A stretch of DNA of 64,000 nucleotides from NCBI GenBank assembly GCA_934130375.1, contig CAKOXW010000002.1, positions 62,001 to 126,000 of the forward strand. Reading direction: 5' to 3'. Each line of letters starts with the position of its first letter. The first letter of the stretch is position 1. This stretch comes from an uncultured Bacilli bacterium (GTDB lineage Bacteria > Bacillota_I > Bacilli_A > RF39 > UBA660). The translations under genes were made by a program, and so were the position numbers. Of the stretch, positions 8,454 through 16,900 are shown in pieces. Under the pieces are notes generated by a model. The model was not told the DNA's origin. It searched no databases and saw nothing but the letters and a program-made list of their open reading frames with translations.

Positions 8454-9674
8454 CTATTTATATAACGGATGAGAATTTGTCAAATTCTTTACTCTGTTCT
8501 TTAACTCTTTCATCTTATTCTTATCATTTTTATTTTTTAATGCTTCACTTATAATCAATGCGACTTCCTTAAAATCACTTTCATTAAATCCCCTTGTTGT
8601 CATTGCTGGAGTACCAAGTCTTATACCACTTGTTACCATAGGAGATTCTGTTTCATTAGGAATAGTATTCTTATTACATGTAATATTTATTGCATCAAGT
8701 ATTTTTTCTGCTTCTTTACCAGTTAATCCAATACTTTTAACATCTACTAGCATCAAATGATTATCAGTACCACCACTTACTATTCTAAATCCTTCACTCT
8801 TTAACGTATCAGATAATACCTTAGCATTCTTAACTACAGACTTAATATAATCTTTAAACTCCGGTTGCAAAGCCTCATAAAAACATTCTGCTTTAGCAGC
8901 AATGACATGCATTAGTGGACCACCTTGAATTCCTGGAAAAATAGTTTTATTAATCTTTTTAATTATTTCTTCATTATTAGTAAGTATCATTCCACCACGT
9001 GGGCCACGTAATGTTTTATGAGTTGTTGTGGTAACAACATCTGCATATGGAATTGGTGTTTCATGAAGCCCTGTTGCAACCAAACCTGCAATATGAGCCA
9101 TATCAACCATTAAGTATGCTCCACATTTATCCGCAATACTTCTAAATCTTTTAAAATCAATAAATCTAGAATATGCACTTGCACCTGCAATAATCATTTT
9201 AGGCTTTTCTTTTAATGCTAAAGCTTCTATCGCATCATAATCTAGCATTTCTGTTTTTAAATCAACATCGTAAGACACAATGTCGTAATCTAATCCACTA
9301 AAATTAATTGGATGGCCATGAGTTAAATGCCCACCATGAGATAAATTCATACCCATAACTTTATCTCCTACATTTAATAATGCTTTATAAACAGCCATAT
9401 TAGCACTGCTACCACTATGAGGCTGCACATTTGCATATTTGCAGCCAAACAATTCGCATGCATATTTTATAGCAAGTGTCTCAACTTCATCTATGTATTT
9501 GCATCCACCATAGTATCTTTTGCCTGAATAACCTTCTGCATATTTATTTGTAAGCACACTTCCTTGCAATTTTAAAATATCTTTTGATACAAAGTTTTCT
9601 GATGCAATTAATTCTATATTATTTCTTTGCCTTCTTAGTTCATTTAAAACACTTTTACGTATTAATTTATCCAT
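8454..9674 (-). CDS. glyA: Serine hydroxymethyltransferase
   Basis: 406 residues, full length for bacterial GlyA. The PLP-binding Lys220 lies in VTTTTHKTLRGPRGGMI. Also present are ASENF (24-28), YAEGYSGKRYYGG (45-57) and MVDMAHIAG (189-197, PLP-ring Asp191). It interconverts serine and tetrahydrofolate with glycine and 5,10-methylene-THF in the cytoplasm, supplying one-carbon units. An extended -10 promoter (TGATATAAT, 9700-9692) and GAGGTGATT ribosome site precede it, after the terminator of the upstream operon. Confidence 0.97.
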   Translation of the reverse strand: MDKLIRKSVLNELRRQRNNIELIASENFVSKDILKLQGSVLTNKYAEGYSGKRYYGGCKYIDEVETLAIKYACELFGCKYANVQPHSGSSANMAVYKALLNVGDKVMGMNLSHGGHLTHGHPINFSGLDYDIVSYDVDLKTEMLDYDAIEALALKEKPKMIIAGASAYSRFIDFKRFRSIADKCGAYLMVDMAHIAGLVATGLHETPIPYADVVTTTTHKTLRGPRGGMILTNNEEIIKKINKTIFPGIQGGPLMHVIAAKAECFYEALQPEFKDYIKSVVKNAKVLSDTLKSEGFRIVSGGTDNHLMLVDVKSIGLTGKEAEKILDAINITCNKNTIPNETESPMVTSGIRLGTPAMTTRGFNESDFKEVALIISEALKNKNDKNKMKELKNRVKNLTNSHPLYK

Positions 9675-9691
9675 ATAATCACCTCAATTTT

Positions 9692-9724
9692 ATTATATCA
9701 AAAAAGACTATTCATTTATAGTCC
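9692..9724 (-). terminator. Terminator of the SDR / Met-gamma-lyase operon and glyA -10 box
   Basis: Minus-strand GACTAT / ATAGTC hairpin followed by six Ts, directly after the Met gamma-lyase-family stop. The T tract runs into TGATATAAT, the likely extended -10 box for glyA, so the two elements are nearly fused. Confidence 0.75.
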
Positions 9725-10966
9725 TTTTACTTTATTTAACGCACACAATACACCAATTTTACCATATTCATAAGTAAGTCCACCTTGCATATATGCAATA
9801 TATGGGTTTCTTAATGGTCCATCACATGATAATTCAATTGAAGAACCTTGTGTAAATGATCCAGATGCCATAATAACTTTATCTACATATCCAGGCATAT
9901 CACTTGGAATAGGAGTTACATTAGAATCAATTGCAGATGCACTTTGAATACCAACACAATATTGAATTAATTTTTCACTATCTTCAAATATTATATTTTG
10001 AACAATGTCTACTCTCTCACTATCCCATCTAGGGCTTACCTTAAACCCTAGTTCTTCTGCCATTAAACTAGCGTATACAGCAGTTTTCAATGCTTCACAA
10101 ACAACTTTAGGCGCCATAAAAAGACCTTGCAATAAAGACTTATTCGCACCCAAAGAAGGTCCAACTTCCTTAGCCTCACCCGGTACATTTAATCTTTCAC
10201 TACATAAATGCACCAAATCTTTTCTACCACAAATATAACCACCATTAGATGCGATACCGCCACCTAAATTCTTAATCAAAGAACCAACTACAATATCCGC
10301 ACCAACTTCACAAGGTTCAATTGTATTAACAAATTCACAATAACAATTATCAATCATTATAATTGTATTAGGAGATATCTTCTTTATAAATTCAATAACT
10401 CTAGAAACCTTAGAAATACTAATACTTTCTCTTGTAGAATAACCCTTACTTCTTTGTATTTCAATTACTTTTATAAATTCACTTTCTAATACTTTTTTAA
10501 TACTATCATAATCAAAATCATCATCAATTAACTCTATTTGTTTATACTTTATACCAAAACTTTTTAAAGAACTAGGATTATCACTAATACCTATTACTTC
10601 ATCTAAGGTATCATATGGTTTTCCACATATACTAAGCAAAGTATCATTTGGTCTTAATAATGCAAATAAACAAACAGTTAAAGCATGAGAACCTGATATA
10701 AACTGAGTTCTAACTAAAGCATCCTCGCACTTAAATATATCGGCATAAATACTCTCAATTGTATCTCTTCCAATATCATTATAACCATATCCAGTAGTAC
10801 TATTAAAATGAATCTCAGACAAATTATTCTTATTAAATGCACTAAGAACTTTAATACTATTTTCTAAACATATTTTATCAATTTTATTAAAAATCGGTTT
10901 AATCTTTTCTTCAACTTTATCTGATAAATCAATTAAAGATTTATCTATATTATAATAATCATACAT
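9716..10966 (-). CDS. PLP enzyme of the methionine gamma-lyase / 'aluminium resistance' family
   Basis: 416 residues of the Met_gamma_lyase (YnbB) family, a fold-type I PLP enzyme related to cystathionine lyases. Visible landmarks are RTQFISGSHAL (PLP phosphate region, about 87-96), MIDNCYCEF (Asp contacting the PLP ring) and GSLIKNLGGGIASNGGYI with the Schiff-base Lys232. The Bacillus homologue YnbB was long labelled aluminium resistance; the true substrate is uncertain. An in-frame ATG at 10978 lies upstream, but the GGTGATT site fits ATG 10966, one base after the TAG of the upstream SDR gene. The pair is clearly co-translated. Confidence 0.85.
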   Translation of the reverse strand: MYDYYNIDKSLIDLSDKVEEKIKPIFNKIDKICLENSIKVLSAFNKNNLSEIHFNSTTGYGYNDIGRDTIESIYADIFKCEDALVRTQFISGSHALTVCLFALLRPNDTLLSICGKPYDTLDEVIGISDNPSSLKSFGIKYKQIELIDDDFDYDSIKKVLESEFIKVIEIQRSKGYSTRESISISKVSRVIEFIKKISPNTIIMIDNCYCEFVNTIEPCEVGADIVVGSLIKNLGGGIASNGGYICGRKDLVHLCSERLNVPGEAKEVGPSLGANKSLLQGLFMAPKVVCEALKTAVYASLMAEELGFKVSPRWDSERVDIVQNIIFEDSEKLIQYCVGIQSASAIDSNVTPIPSDMPGYVDKVIMASGSFTQGSSIELSCDGPLRNPYIAYMQGGLTYEYGKIGVLCALNKVKGL

Positions 10967-10967
10967 A

Positions 10968-11675
10968 CTAATCACCATCTATTCTTATCTCATTATTATC
11001 ATCATATTTACATGTTGTAACCATTTCATATATTATATTAGATATATACTCAGGTTCAATTAATTTACTTTGATTTACTCTTCTAAGTTCACTCTCTAAA
11101 TATTCACTATTCATATTTTGTATAGTTTCTGTATTAATCCAATTAGGTAAAATATTATAAAACTTAATATCCTTGTACTTCTTACTAAAGAACTTAGTCA
11201 TAAAATTAATACCACATTTTGACAAAGAGTAATCAATATTTAAATCACTATAAGTATCAATAGAATCCGTAGAAGAAATATTGATAACTTTTTCAACCTT
11301 ATAATTCTTAATTAATTCCCTTGTTATCAAAAATGTACCATATATATTAGTTTCAAGCACTTTCATAAACTCTTCCTTAGATTTATTTTCAAAAGAACTA
11401 TCTAGTGAAAGTGAAGCATTATTAACAAGTACTTCTATATTATTAAATCTAGATTTTACAACTTTAATCAGATTCCTAATATCACTAATCTTAGTTATAT
11501 CACATTTAACGCTTATTACATTTAAATTATATTTTCTTATTTTATCTTCTAAAACAATAGCCTTGTTCTTACTACTTTTGTAAGTAATAATAACATTGTA
11601 CCCATTTTTTGCAAATTTCTCAATAATATTTGCACCTAGTCCTTGTGCACTTCCTGTTACTAAAATCGTTTTCAT
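10968..11675 (-). CDS. Short-chain dehydrogenase/reductase
   Basis: 235 residues, a classical SDR. The nucleotide-binding motif TGSAQGLG covers 7-14, NNAS about 85-88, catalytic Ser near 134-135 in INISST, and Tyr149-x3-Lys153 in DYSLSK. FabG-like in overall layout, so a 3-oxoacyl reductase is possible, but no fatty-acid genes are near and the substrate stays open. It overlaps no gene upstream and is followed after one base by the PLP enzyme, so the two may act in one small metabolic route. Confidence 0.85.
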   Translation of the reverse strand: MKTILVTGSAQGLGANIIEKFAKNGYNVIITYKSSKNKAIVLEDKIRKYNLNVISVKCDITKISDIRNLIKVVKSRFNNIEVLVNNASLSLDSSFENKSKEEFMKVLETNIYGTFLITRELIKNYKVEKVINISSTDSIDTYSDLNIDYSLSKCGINFMTKFFSKKYKDIKFYNILPNWINTETIQNMNSEYLESELRRVNQSKLIEPEYISNIIYEMVTTCKYDDNNEIRIDGD

Positions 11676-11777
11676 ATTTCACCACCAAAGCACTTATATT
11701 ATAGACAAAGTTTTAATTTGTAGCAAGTAAATATTATGTTTTTAATATTTAATTGACATTTTTAGTAATGATTTTTG

Positions 11778-11806
11778 TTGAGATATTTATTTTTATAGTG
11801 TATAAT
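11778..11806 (+). promoter_or_regulatory. Promoter of the small Lys-rich peptide gene
   Basis: TTGAGA (11778-11783), 17-base spacer, TATAAT (11801-11806), with the ribosome site GGAGGT starting about ten bases later. It points into the short plus-strand gene. Confidence 0.75.
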
Positions 11807-11829
11807 TAGTCTTGTTGGAGGTATTTTAT

Positions 11830-11955
11830 ATGAAAGTTGTAAAAAAGGAATTACCTGAGGGAGTAAAAAAGAAATTTGTTACTAAGATTGGTAAAAAAGT
11901 TAAAATAGTTAATACTTTATATTTAAAAAACAAAAAGAACAAGAAATCTAAATAG
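11830..11955 (+). CDS. 41-residue Lys-rich small protein
   Basis: A short gene with a complete expression unit: near-consensus promoter, GGAGGT ribosome site 7 bases before ATG, and a terminator at the stop. The peptide begins MKVVKKELPEGVKKKF and ends KNKKNKKSK; more than a third of its residues are Lys and there is no membrane segment. It could bind nucleic acid or the ribosome, but this is only suggested by charge. I do not recognise a family. Confidence 0.6.
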   Translation: MKVVKKELPEGVKKKFVTKIGKKVKIVNTLYLKNKKNKKSK

Positions 11956-11968
11956 ATCTTGTTCTTTT
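11933..11968. terminator. Bidirectional terminator between the Lys-rich gene and the winged-helix gene
   Basis: AAAGAACAAG...ATCT pairs with AGATCTTGTTCTTT (two-base bulge), with A and T tracts on both sides. It covers the tail of the plus-strand gene and reaches the stop of the minus-strand gene. Confidence 0.7.
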
Positions 11969-12272
11969 ATATTTTATTAATGTGTTTTGCATCACTTATA
12001 AGTATCTTTTTAATTTCTCTATTTGTTAAAACATAAATACATTCAGCATCTGCATCTTCCGTTTCTTCCTTGATTACATACGCTGAAACTATTTTTTTTG
12101 CTACCAAATAATTTAAATGAGTATATACTACAATGGGTTTCATATTTAAAATAGTAGCTATTTCTTCTTTTGTATAATCACCATTAGTTAAACAAACCAA
12201 TATTCTTAACCTATTAAAATCATTTATTGTTTCATAATACTTATATAATTTTTGAACACTTACTTCATCCAT
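11967..12272 (-). CDS. ArsR-like winged-helix transcription regulator
   Basis: 101 residues. NRLRILVCLTNGDYTKEEIATILNMKPIVVYTHLNYLVAKKIVSAYV (about 20-66) is a textbook winged-helix DNA-binding domain like ArsR/HTH_20: helix, GDYTKEEIA turn, recognition helix, beta wing. There is no Cys metal site in the usual ArsR position, so a metal sensor is unlikely; the wing carries an acidic EETEDADAE stretch. A repressor-type regulator is the best guess. Its target is unknown; it lies downstream of the chaperonin operon with its own AAAGGTG site. Confidence 0.75.
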   Translation of the reverse strand: MDEVSVQKLYKYYETINDFNRLRILVCLTNGDYTKEEIATILNMKPIVVYTHLNYLVAKKIVSAYVIKEETEDADAECIYVLTNREIKKILISDAKHINKI

Positions 12273-12324
12273 ATCACAACTACACCTTTTTATTCAATAT
12301 AATTATACACCCATTTCTATTTTT

Positions 12325-13851
12325 TTATAAGTCATTATTACTACTTTTTTCATTATACTCATTAATTATCAAACAAGAGGTAGTAAGTAACATACCTGCA
12401 ATTGATATTGCATTTAAAAATGCCTCTTTATCAACTTGTTTAGAATCAAAAACCGAAGTATCATTTATATTTTCAAAACAATTTTCTTTTATATTATAAA
12501 GTTCCTTATAGTTATTATTAATTATTTTATCTGCAATATCAAAATCTAAACCAGAATTATTAATTAGTTCCATAATGGGTCTTTTTAAACATTTTTTTAT
12601 TAAATAAGTTCCATAATTTATATCTTCTAATTCTTCACTTATTTTTAAGTAAATAATGCCAAAGCCTGGTAAAACTCCAGAAATAGCATCATTAATTGCT
12701 TCCTTAGCATCCTCATAACGCATTTTCTTTTCTCTAATTTCAGTAGAAGTAATACCGCCTACTAAAATCTCAACACTACCTGTATCTAACATGGACAATC
12801 TTGATTTCAAGCAGTTTCTTTCGTATTCAGAAGTACACACTGACAAATTATGTTTTATAGATAAAATCTCATCCTTAATTTTAGCATTATTAAGAAAATT
12901 AAATACTGTTTTATCTTTATCAATTTTGACTTTTCTAATTAAACCCAAATCCTTAAATTTATAATTACCATTTTGAATTTTACCTAATGATATATTAGCA
13001 ATATCAACTAGAAAATCATTTTTTGCATCTCCATAAGAAGAATTTTTTAATAAAACTATAGATACATTATTATCTAAATACATTGATACCATTTGATTTA
13101 CTAAATTTTCACTATAATCATCAGCAATAATAATTAAATTCTTATTATCATTAATAATAACATTCAATATATCTTCTATTTCATATATTTCATTAATAAC
13201 CTTGTTTGTAATAAGCACATAAACATCATCCATTTTTATTACATTTTCTTTAAAGTAGTAATAAGATGCGATACATGTATCAAAACTATAACCTTTTACG
13301 TAGTTAATAGTAGTACTTCTATTATTAGTTTCTTTAATATCAATTAAATCTTTATCTTTAACCTTTAAATAAGCATTACATATATTTTTGCCTATTTCAA
13401 TATCATTTGATGCAGTTATAGCAATATCTAAAAGTTCTTTCTTAGTAGGTTTTTTTGAATATTTTTCTAAAAGACTAACTACCTTCTGTGCCTCAGTATT
13501 AAGTTGTTCTTTAATAATAATTGGATTAATCTTGTTATCTATTAATTTAACCCCTTCTTTATATAATTCCTCTAGTAAAACAAGTGTCGTTGTAGTACCA
13601 TCACCTGCAGTCTCTAAGGTTTTTATAGAGGCTTCCTTTGCAAGTTCGAGAACAGTATTAACAACAATATCGTCACTTTCAATATTACTAGCAATAGTCA
13701 CACCATCATTAGTTATAAATGGACTAGAAAGTGATTGATTAATTATTACATTTTCTCCCTTTGGGCCAAGTGTAACTTTTACTGATGAAAGCATATCAAT
13801 TGCAATATTCATTTTTTCCCTTAATTCTTTTTTATTTACCAGTTTCTTCAT
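12325..13851 (-). CDS. Divergent GroEL-like group I chaperonin paralogue
   Basis: 508 residues against about 545 for GroEL. The ATPase core is kept: TLGPKGENV (28-35), ITNDGVTIA with Asp49, TAGDGTTTT (82-89), and RYED with Asp381 in the place of the catalytic Asp398 of GroEL, followed by GVLPGFGI instead of GVVAGGG. The region between 180 and 360 (apical domain) is very divergent, and the C-terminus has no GGM tail. No groES or CIRCE is near. The start lies 20 bases inside the upstream gene behind GAGGTGG, so it is co-translated with the TIGR03915-type and radical-SAM genes. I infer a specialised ATP-driven complex and not the housekeeping folding machine. Confidence 0.82.
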   Translation of the reverse strand: MKKLVNKKELREKMNIAIDMLSSVKVTLGPKGENVIINQSLSSPFITNDGVTIASNIESDDIVVNTVLELAKEASIKTLETAGDGTTTTLVLLEELYKEGVKLIDNKINPIIIKEQLNTEAQKVVSLLEKYSKKPTKKELLDIAITASNDIEIGKNICNAYLKVKDKDLIDIKETNNRSTTINYVKGYSFDTCIASYYYFKENVIKMDDVYVLITNKVINEIYEIEDILNVIINDNKNLIIIADDYSENLVNQMVSMYLDNNVSIVLLKNSSYGDAKNDFLVDIANISLGKIQNGNYKFKDLGLIRKVKIDKDKTVFNFLNNAKIKDEILSIKHNLSVCTSEYERNCLKSRLSMLDTGSVEILVGGITSTEIREKKMRYEDAKEAINDAISGVLPGFGIIYLKISEELEDINYGTYLIKKCLKRPIMELINNSGLDFDIADKIINNNYKELYNIKENCFENINDTSVFDSKQVDKEAFLNAISIAGMLLTTSCLIINEYNEKSSNNDL

Positions 13852-14563
13852 TTTCCACCTCTAATATATATTTCCAGTATTTTTTAGGCATAAAATTCAT
13901 TCTACACCTATCATTTTTTCTTTCTTTTATACCTATAGTATTATAAAAAGATTTCCATAAATCTTCTATTTCATCAGTTTTTATATCTAAATCTTTAATA
14001 TTTATATCATCTAAAATATAAATATTTTTTTTATTATAAAATGCGTACAAATTTCTATTAACATCCTTAATTATAAAATACTCATCATTTAATCTTCTTT
14101 TAAAATGATTGCATAATATATAAATTATGTTATTTGAAGGATTTATTTCTGCATATAAAATATTATCAACACTTCTAAACCTAGTAAAACCTTTAAATTT
14201 ATGATTTTCTCTTTTAACTCTTCTACTTAAAGATAGGGTTTCTGCAATACAATTTACATTTCTTAAATAATTAGTTTTGTCTTTAAATTTTAATGCATTT
14301 AAAAAATAATAATAGATTATCAATTCTCTATTTTCATTATTTGATAAAAATGCATAATACATAGTAATGTAGCAATTTATACCAATTTTATTAGTTACTA
14401 AATCAGAAACATCATTAATACTTATATTTGTCGAAATAATCTCTTCTAATAAACTATTTGTATAATTATTATCTTTTATCTTATCAGGCATTATTTTATT
14501 CTTTGCAAGATAAACAATTAAATTTAAAAAGCCATTAAACGTACCATCATATGTGTATATCAA
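13832..14563 (-). CDS. TIGR03915-family putative DNA metabolism protein
   Basis: 243 residues. The N-terminal IYTYDGTFNGFLNLI is the signature start of this family (DUF4130-like), normally encoded directly after the radical-SAM protein of the TIGR03916 type, as it is here (4-base ATGA overlap). The C-terminal half has the expected R-F...DR.MNFMPKKYWKYILE pattern. The pair is assumed to act in DNA modification or repair because in other genomes they travel with a uracil-DNA glycosylase-superfamily domain. No enzymatic activity is proven. The gene is shorter than versions fused to a glycosylase domain. Confidence 0.8.
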   Translation of the reverse strand: MIYTYDGTFNGFLNLIVYLAKNKIMPDKIKDNNYTNSLLEEIISTNISINDVSDLVTNKIGINCYITMYYAFLSNNENRELIIYYYFLNALKFKDKTNYLRNVNCIAETLSLSRRVKRENHKFKGFTRFRSVDNILYAEINPSNNIIYILCNHFKRRLNDEYFIIKDVNRNLYAFYNKKNIYILDDINIKDLDIKTDEIEDLWKSFYNTIGIKERKNDRCRMNFMPKKYWKYILEVENEETGK

Positions 14564-15750
14564 AATAAACTTAGTTGCTCCTTTCCATTTGAAATTGAAC
14601 CATTATTTTCTAAAACCATGTTATACTCAATAGATTTTCTATTCATATTTATTGAATTTAAAAAATATTTACCATTACATGTAATAAAATACTTTGCTCT
14701 TTTTATTACTATTCCCATTTTCTTTAAATCTTTGTAATTAATTGTAAAATATTTTCTACAACTCATAATTCTTTTAGCACTTGTTACACCAATTCCTGGT
14801 ATTTTTAATAATTCATCGTAACTGCATGTATTAATTTCTTTAGGATACTCTTCTAAATGTCTAAGTGCATAATCGCATTTAGGGTCAAGAAGTAAATTAA
14901 AATTGGGATTATCTTTATTCAATATATCAGCAACTGAAAAATTGTAATATCTAAGTAACCAATCTGCTTGATACAATCTATTTTCTCTTTTTAAAGGGGG
15001 CATTACTAAAGAAGGAAGAAATGTATCTTTATTTACAGGTACATATGCAGAATAAAAAACTCTTTTTAACTTGTGTTTATTATACATGTATTCACTTCTA
15101 GACATTATATCTAAATCAGTTTCTGTAGTTGCACCAATAATCATTTGTGTACTTTGTCCAGCAGGGACATACTTATTACTTCTATTTTCTTTTACATAAT
15201 TCATAATTTTATCAACTTTGTTAGAATTCTTATTAGGTGCGAGTAACTTAAGACCATTTTCTGTAGGCAACTCTACGTTCGCACTTAATCTATCTACTAA
15301 ACTACCTAGTTTCTTTAGTAATACTTCACTACATCCTGGTATAGCTTTCGCATGAATATAACCTTTAAAATGATACTTATTTCTAAGCATAGATATAGTT
15401 TTAATTAATAATTCCATCGTATAATCTTCACTTTTTATTATTCCAGAGCTTAAAAATAAACCCTCAATATAATTTCTTTTATAAAAATTTATTGTTAAAT
15501 TACATACTTCTTCAGGAGTAAATATGGCTCTTTTAATATTATTTGTTCTTCTATTTATACAATACTTACAATCATACATACAGCAATTAGTCATCAATAT
15601 TTTAAGAAGAGAAATACACCTTCCATCACTTGCAAAAGAGTGACATATTCCACTATATTCTGTACCGCTTCTTTTACTTCCGCTTGATGAACAAGATGCA
15701 TCGTATTTAGCACTATCAGCAAGTATGACTAATTTCTCTTTCAATTCCAT
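14560..15750 (-). CDS. Putative DNA modification/repair radical SAM protein (TIGR03916 type)
   Basis: 396 residues. The [4Fe-4S] motif C57-MYD-C61-KY-C64 lies in TNCCMYDCKYC, preceded by the family's ASCSSSGS and GICHSFASDGRCISLLK stretch. A helix-hairpin-helix near residue 290-310 (LLKIPGIGVTSAKRI) suggests DNA binding. Family members are predicted to use S-adenosylmethionine radical chemistry on DNA. An upstream in-frame ATG at 15768 is disfavoured because GGTGAT lies directly before ATG 15750. First gene of an operon with the TIGR03915-type partner and a GroEL-like protein. The promoter carries a palindrome like an SOS box, fitting damage induction. Confidence 0.87.
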   Translation of the reverse strand: MELKEKLVILADSAKYDASCSSSGSKRSGTEYSGICHSFASDGRCISLLKILMTNCCMYDCKYCINRRTNNIKRAIFTPEEVCNLTINFYKRNYIEGLFLSSGIIKSEDYTMELLIKTISMLRNKYHFKGYIHAKAIPGCSEVLLKKLGSLVDRLSANVELPTENGLKLLAPNKNSNKVDKIMNYVKENRSNKYVPAGQSTQMIIGATTETDLDIMSRSEYMYNKHKLKRVFYSAYVPVNKDTFLPSLVMPPLKRENRLYQADWLLRYYNFSVADILNKDNPNFNLLLDPKCDYALRHLEEYPKEINTCSYDELLKIPGIGVTSAKRIMSCRKYFTINYKDLKKMGIVIKRAKYFITCNGKYFLNSINMNRKSIEYNMVLENNGSISNGKEQLSLF

Positions 15751-15766
15751 ATTATCACCCACAATC

Positions 15767-15795
15767 ATAATACTACTTTTTTATTCAAATGTCAA
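15767..15795 (-). promoter_or_regulatory. Promoter of the radical-SAM / chaperonin operon
   Basis: Minus strand TTGACA (15795-15790), 17-base spacer, TATTAT (15772-15767). A start of transcription near 15760 gives a very short leader before ATG 15750. Confidence 0.8.
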
Positions 15796-15806
15796 ACATA
15801 TGTTTG
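15793..15806. promoter_or_regulatory. SOS-box-like palindrome CAAACATATGTTTG
   Basis: A perfect 14-base palindrome overlapping the -35 box. It matches the Gram-positive LexA/DinR consensus CGAACATATGTTCG at 12 of 14 positions, with the two changes placed symmetrically. The position is ideal for a repressor. LexA binding is inferred; no lexA gene is in the window. Confidence 0.6.
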
Positions 15807-16120
15807 TTTTTTTGATAGTGCTATTTTATTTAAGTACACAAAAATTTACCTTAAAATATAAAAACAATTCCCTTTAAAATAAAATATATTGAAAATCAGT
15901 GAAAAAAAGTTATAATTATCTTATAGGATGTATGATAAATTATTTTTCTAAAAATATAAGTTATTTAAGTAATAATAATTGTTTGTGCTGAAACTTTATT
16001 AAAAATTACAATTCAAAGTATTCCAAGACTAATTTCAATGTGGAAAAATGCAAAACAAAATAATTGAAGTATGCTAATATAATCTATTTTTCATCAAAAT
16101 TGAGAAAGTGAGGTGTATAG
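15807..16120 (+). other. Long gene-free stretch upstream of the PemK-like gene
   Basis: About 310 bases without a supported gene. A likely plus-strand promoter is TTGAAA (15889-15894), 16 bases, TATAAT (15911-15916), about 200 bases before the PemK start. A second weak -10 (TATAAT near 16077) lies closer to the gene. The roughly 200-nt leader could be a regulatory or antitoxin RNA, but I see no tandem repeats of the kind found in type III antitoxin RNAs. Confidence 0.45.
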
Positions 16121-16840
16121 ATGAAAACAGATGTTAAAGAAAAAAATAATAGTATACAAGAAAATATAAGACTAAATAAAGCATTTTATAATTATAAAAA
16201 AATAATAGCCAAAAATTTGCCATACAAGTTTTCATATTTAGATGAATGGATGTTGAAAAGTTCTAAACTTTTGTTAAATGAGACTAGAAACACAACTCAC
16301 AAATATAGAACCTATAAAAGAGGCACAATTATTAAAGTGGATTTTGGTGTTAATCTGGGTTCTGAAATGTCTCAAGTACATTTTGCAGTAGTTTTAAGCA
16401 AGAATGATAACCCAAGAAATAACGTATTAACAATACTACCACTTACTTCAAAAAAAGGAAAATTTAATTTATGTCTTGGAACATTAATAGCAAAAAAAAT
16501 TGTGGAAAAATTAAACTTAGAAGAAAAAAAATTAAAGCAAAATCTTGCAAAATTGGAAAATGAGATAAATTGCAAAGATGCAAATTTTGAAAAAATTGAA
16601 AACGAAAAATGTATTATAAAATCTAAAATGGACAAATTGAATTTTTTAATAAAATATTACAAAAATAGTTTAAAAACAACTTATGGATGCACAAATTTAA
16701 TTACTTCAATTTCTAAAACAAAATTATTAAATCCCATAAATGAATATGATATAATTGGAAAAACAATGTGTTCTGATGAAGTGCTAGATATTATTGACAA
16801 TGATATAACTCAAAAGTTTACGAATTTACATAATAAATAA
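16121..16840 (+). CDS. PemK/MazF-family protein with coiled-coil insertion
   Basis: 239 residues, about twice a normal MazF. The core is KRGTIIKVDFGVNLGSEMSQVHFAVVLSKNDNPRNNVLTILPLTSKKG (about 67-113), with YGCTNLITSISKTKLLNP (about 187-204) as the last strands. Between them, residues 125-180 are a charged coiled coil (NLEEKKLKQNLAKLENEI...). MazF-fold proteins are mostly ribosome-independent mRNA endonucleases, neutralised by a protein or, in ToxN/CptN types, an RNA antitoxin. No MazE-like gene is adjacent; a small-RNA gene follows directly. GTGAGGTG precedes the ATG. Toxin activity is inferred. Confidence 0.75.
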   Translation: MKTDVKEKNNSIQENIRLNKAFYNYKKIIAKNLPYKFSYLDEWMLKSSKLLLNETRNTTHKYRTYKRGTIIKVDFGVNLGSEMSQVHFAVVLSKNDNPRNNVLTILPLTSKKGKFNLCLGTLIAKKIVEKLNLEEKKLKQNLAKLENEINCKDANFEKIENEKCIIKSKMDKLNFLIKYYKNSLKTTYGCTNLITSISKTKLLNPINEYDIIGKTMCSDEVLDIIDNDITQKFTNLHNK

Positions 16841-16865
16841 CTTTTTATAAATTTAAATAATTTCA

Positions 16866-16894
16866 TTGAATTTTTGCATAATATATAGTATAAT
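16866..16894 (+). promoter_or_regulatory. Promoter of the candidate small RNA
   Basis: TTGAAT (16866-16871), 17-base spacer, perfect TATAAT (16889-16894). Transcription should start near 16901, at the first base of the first hairpin. Confidence 0.8.
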
Positions 16895-16900
16895 GATTTC

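Noticed and set aside
15889..16120. Type III antitoxin RNA (ToxI-like) upstream of the PemK-like gene
   Set aside because: A promoter is present, but no tandem repeats or terminator typical of ToxI-type RNAs are visible.
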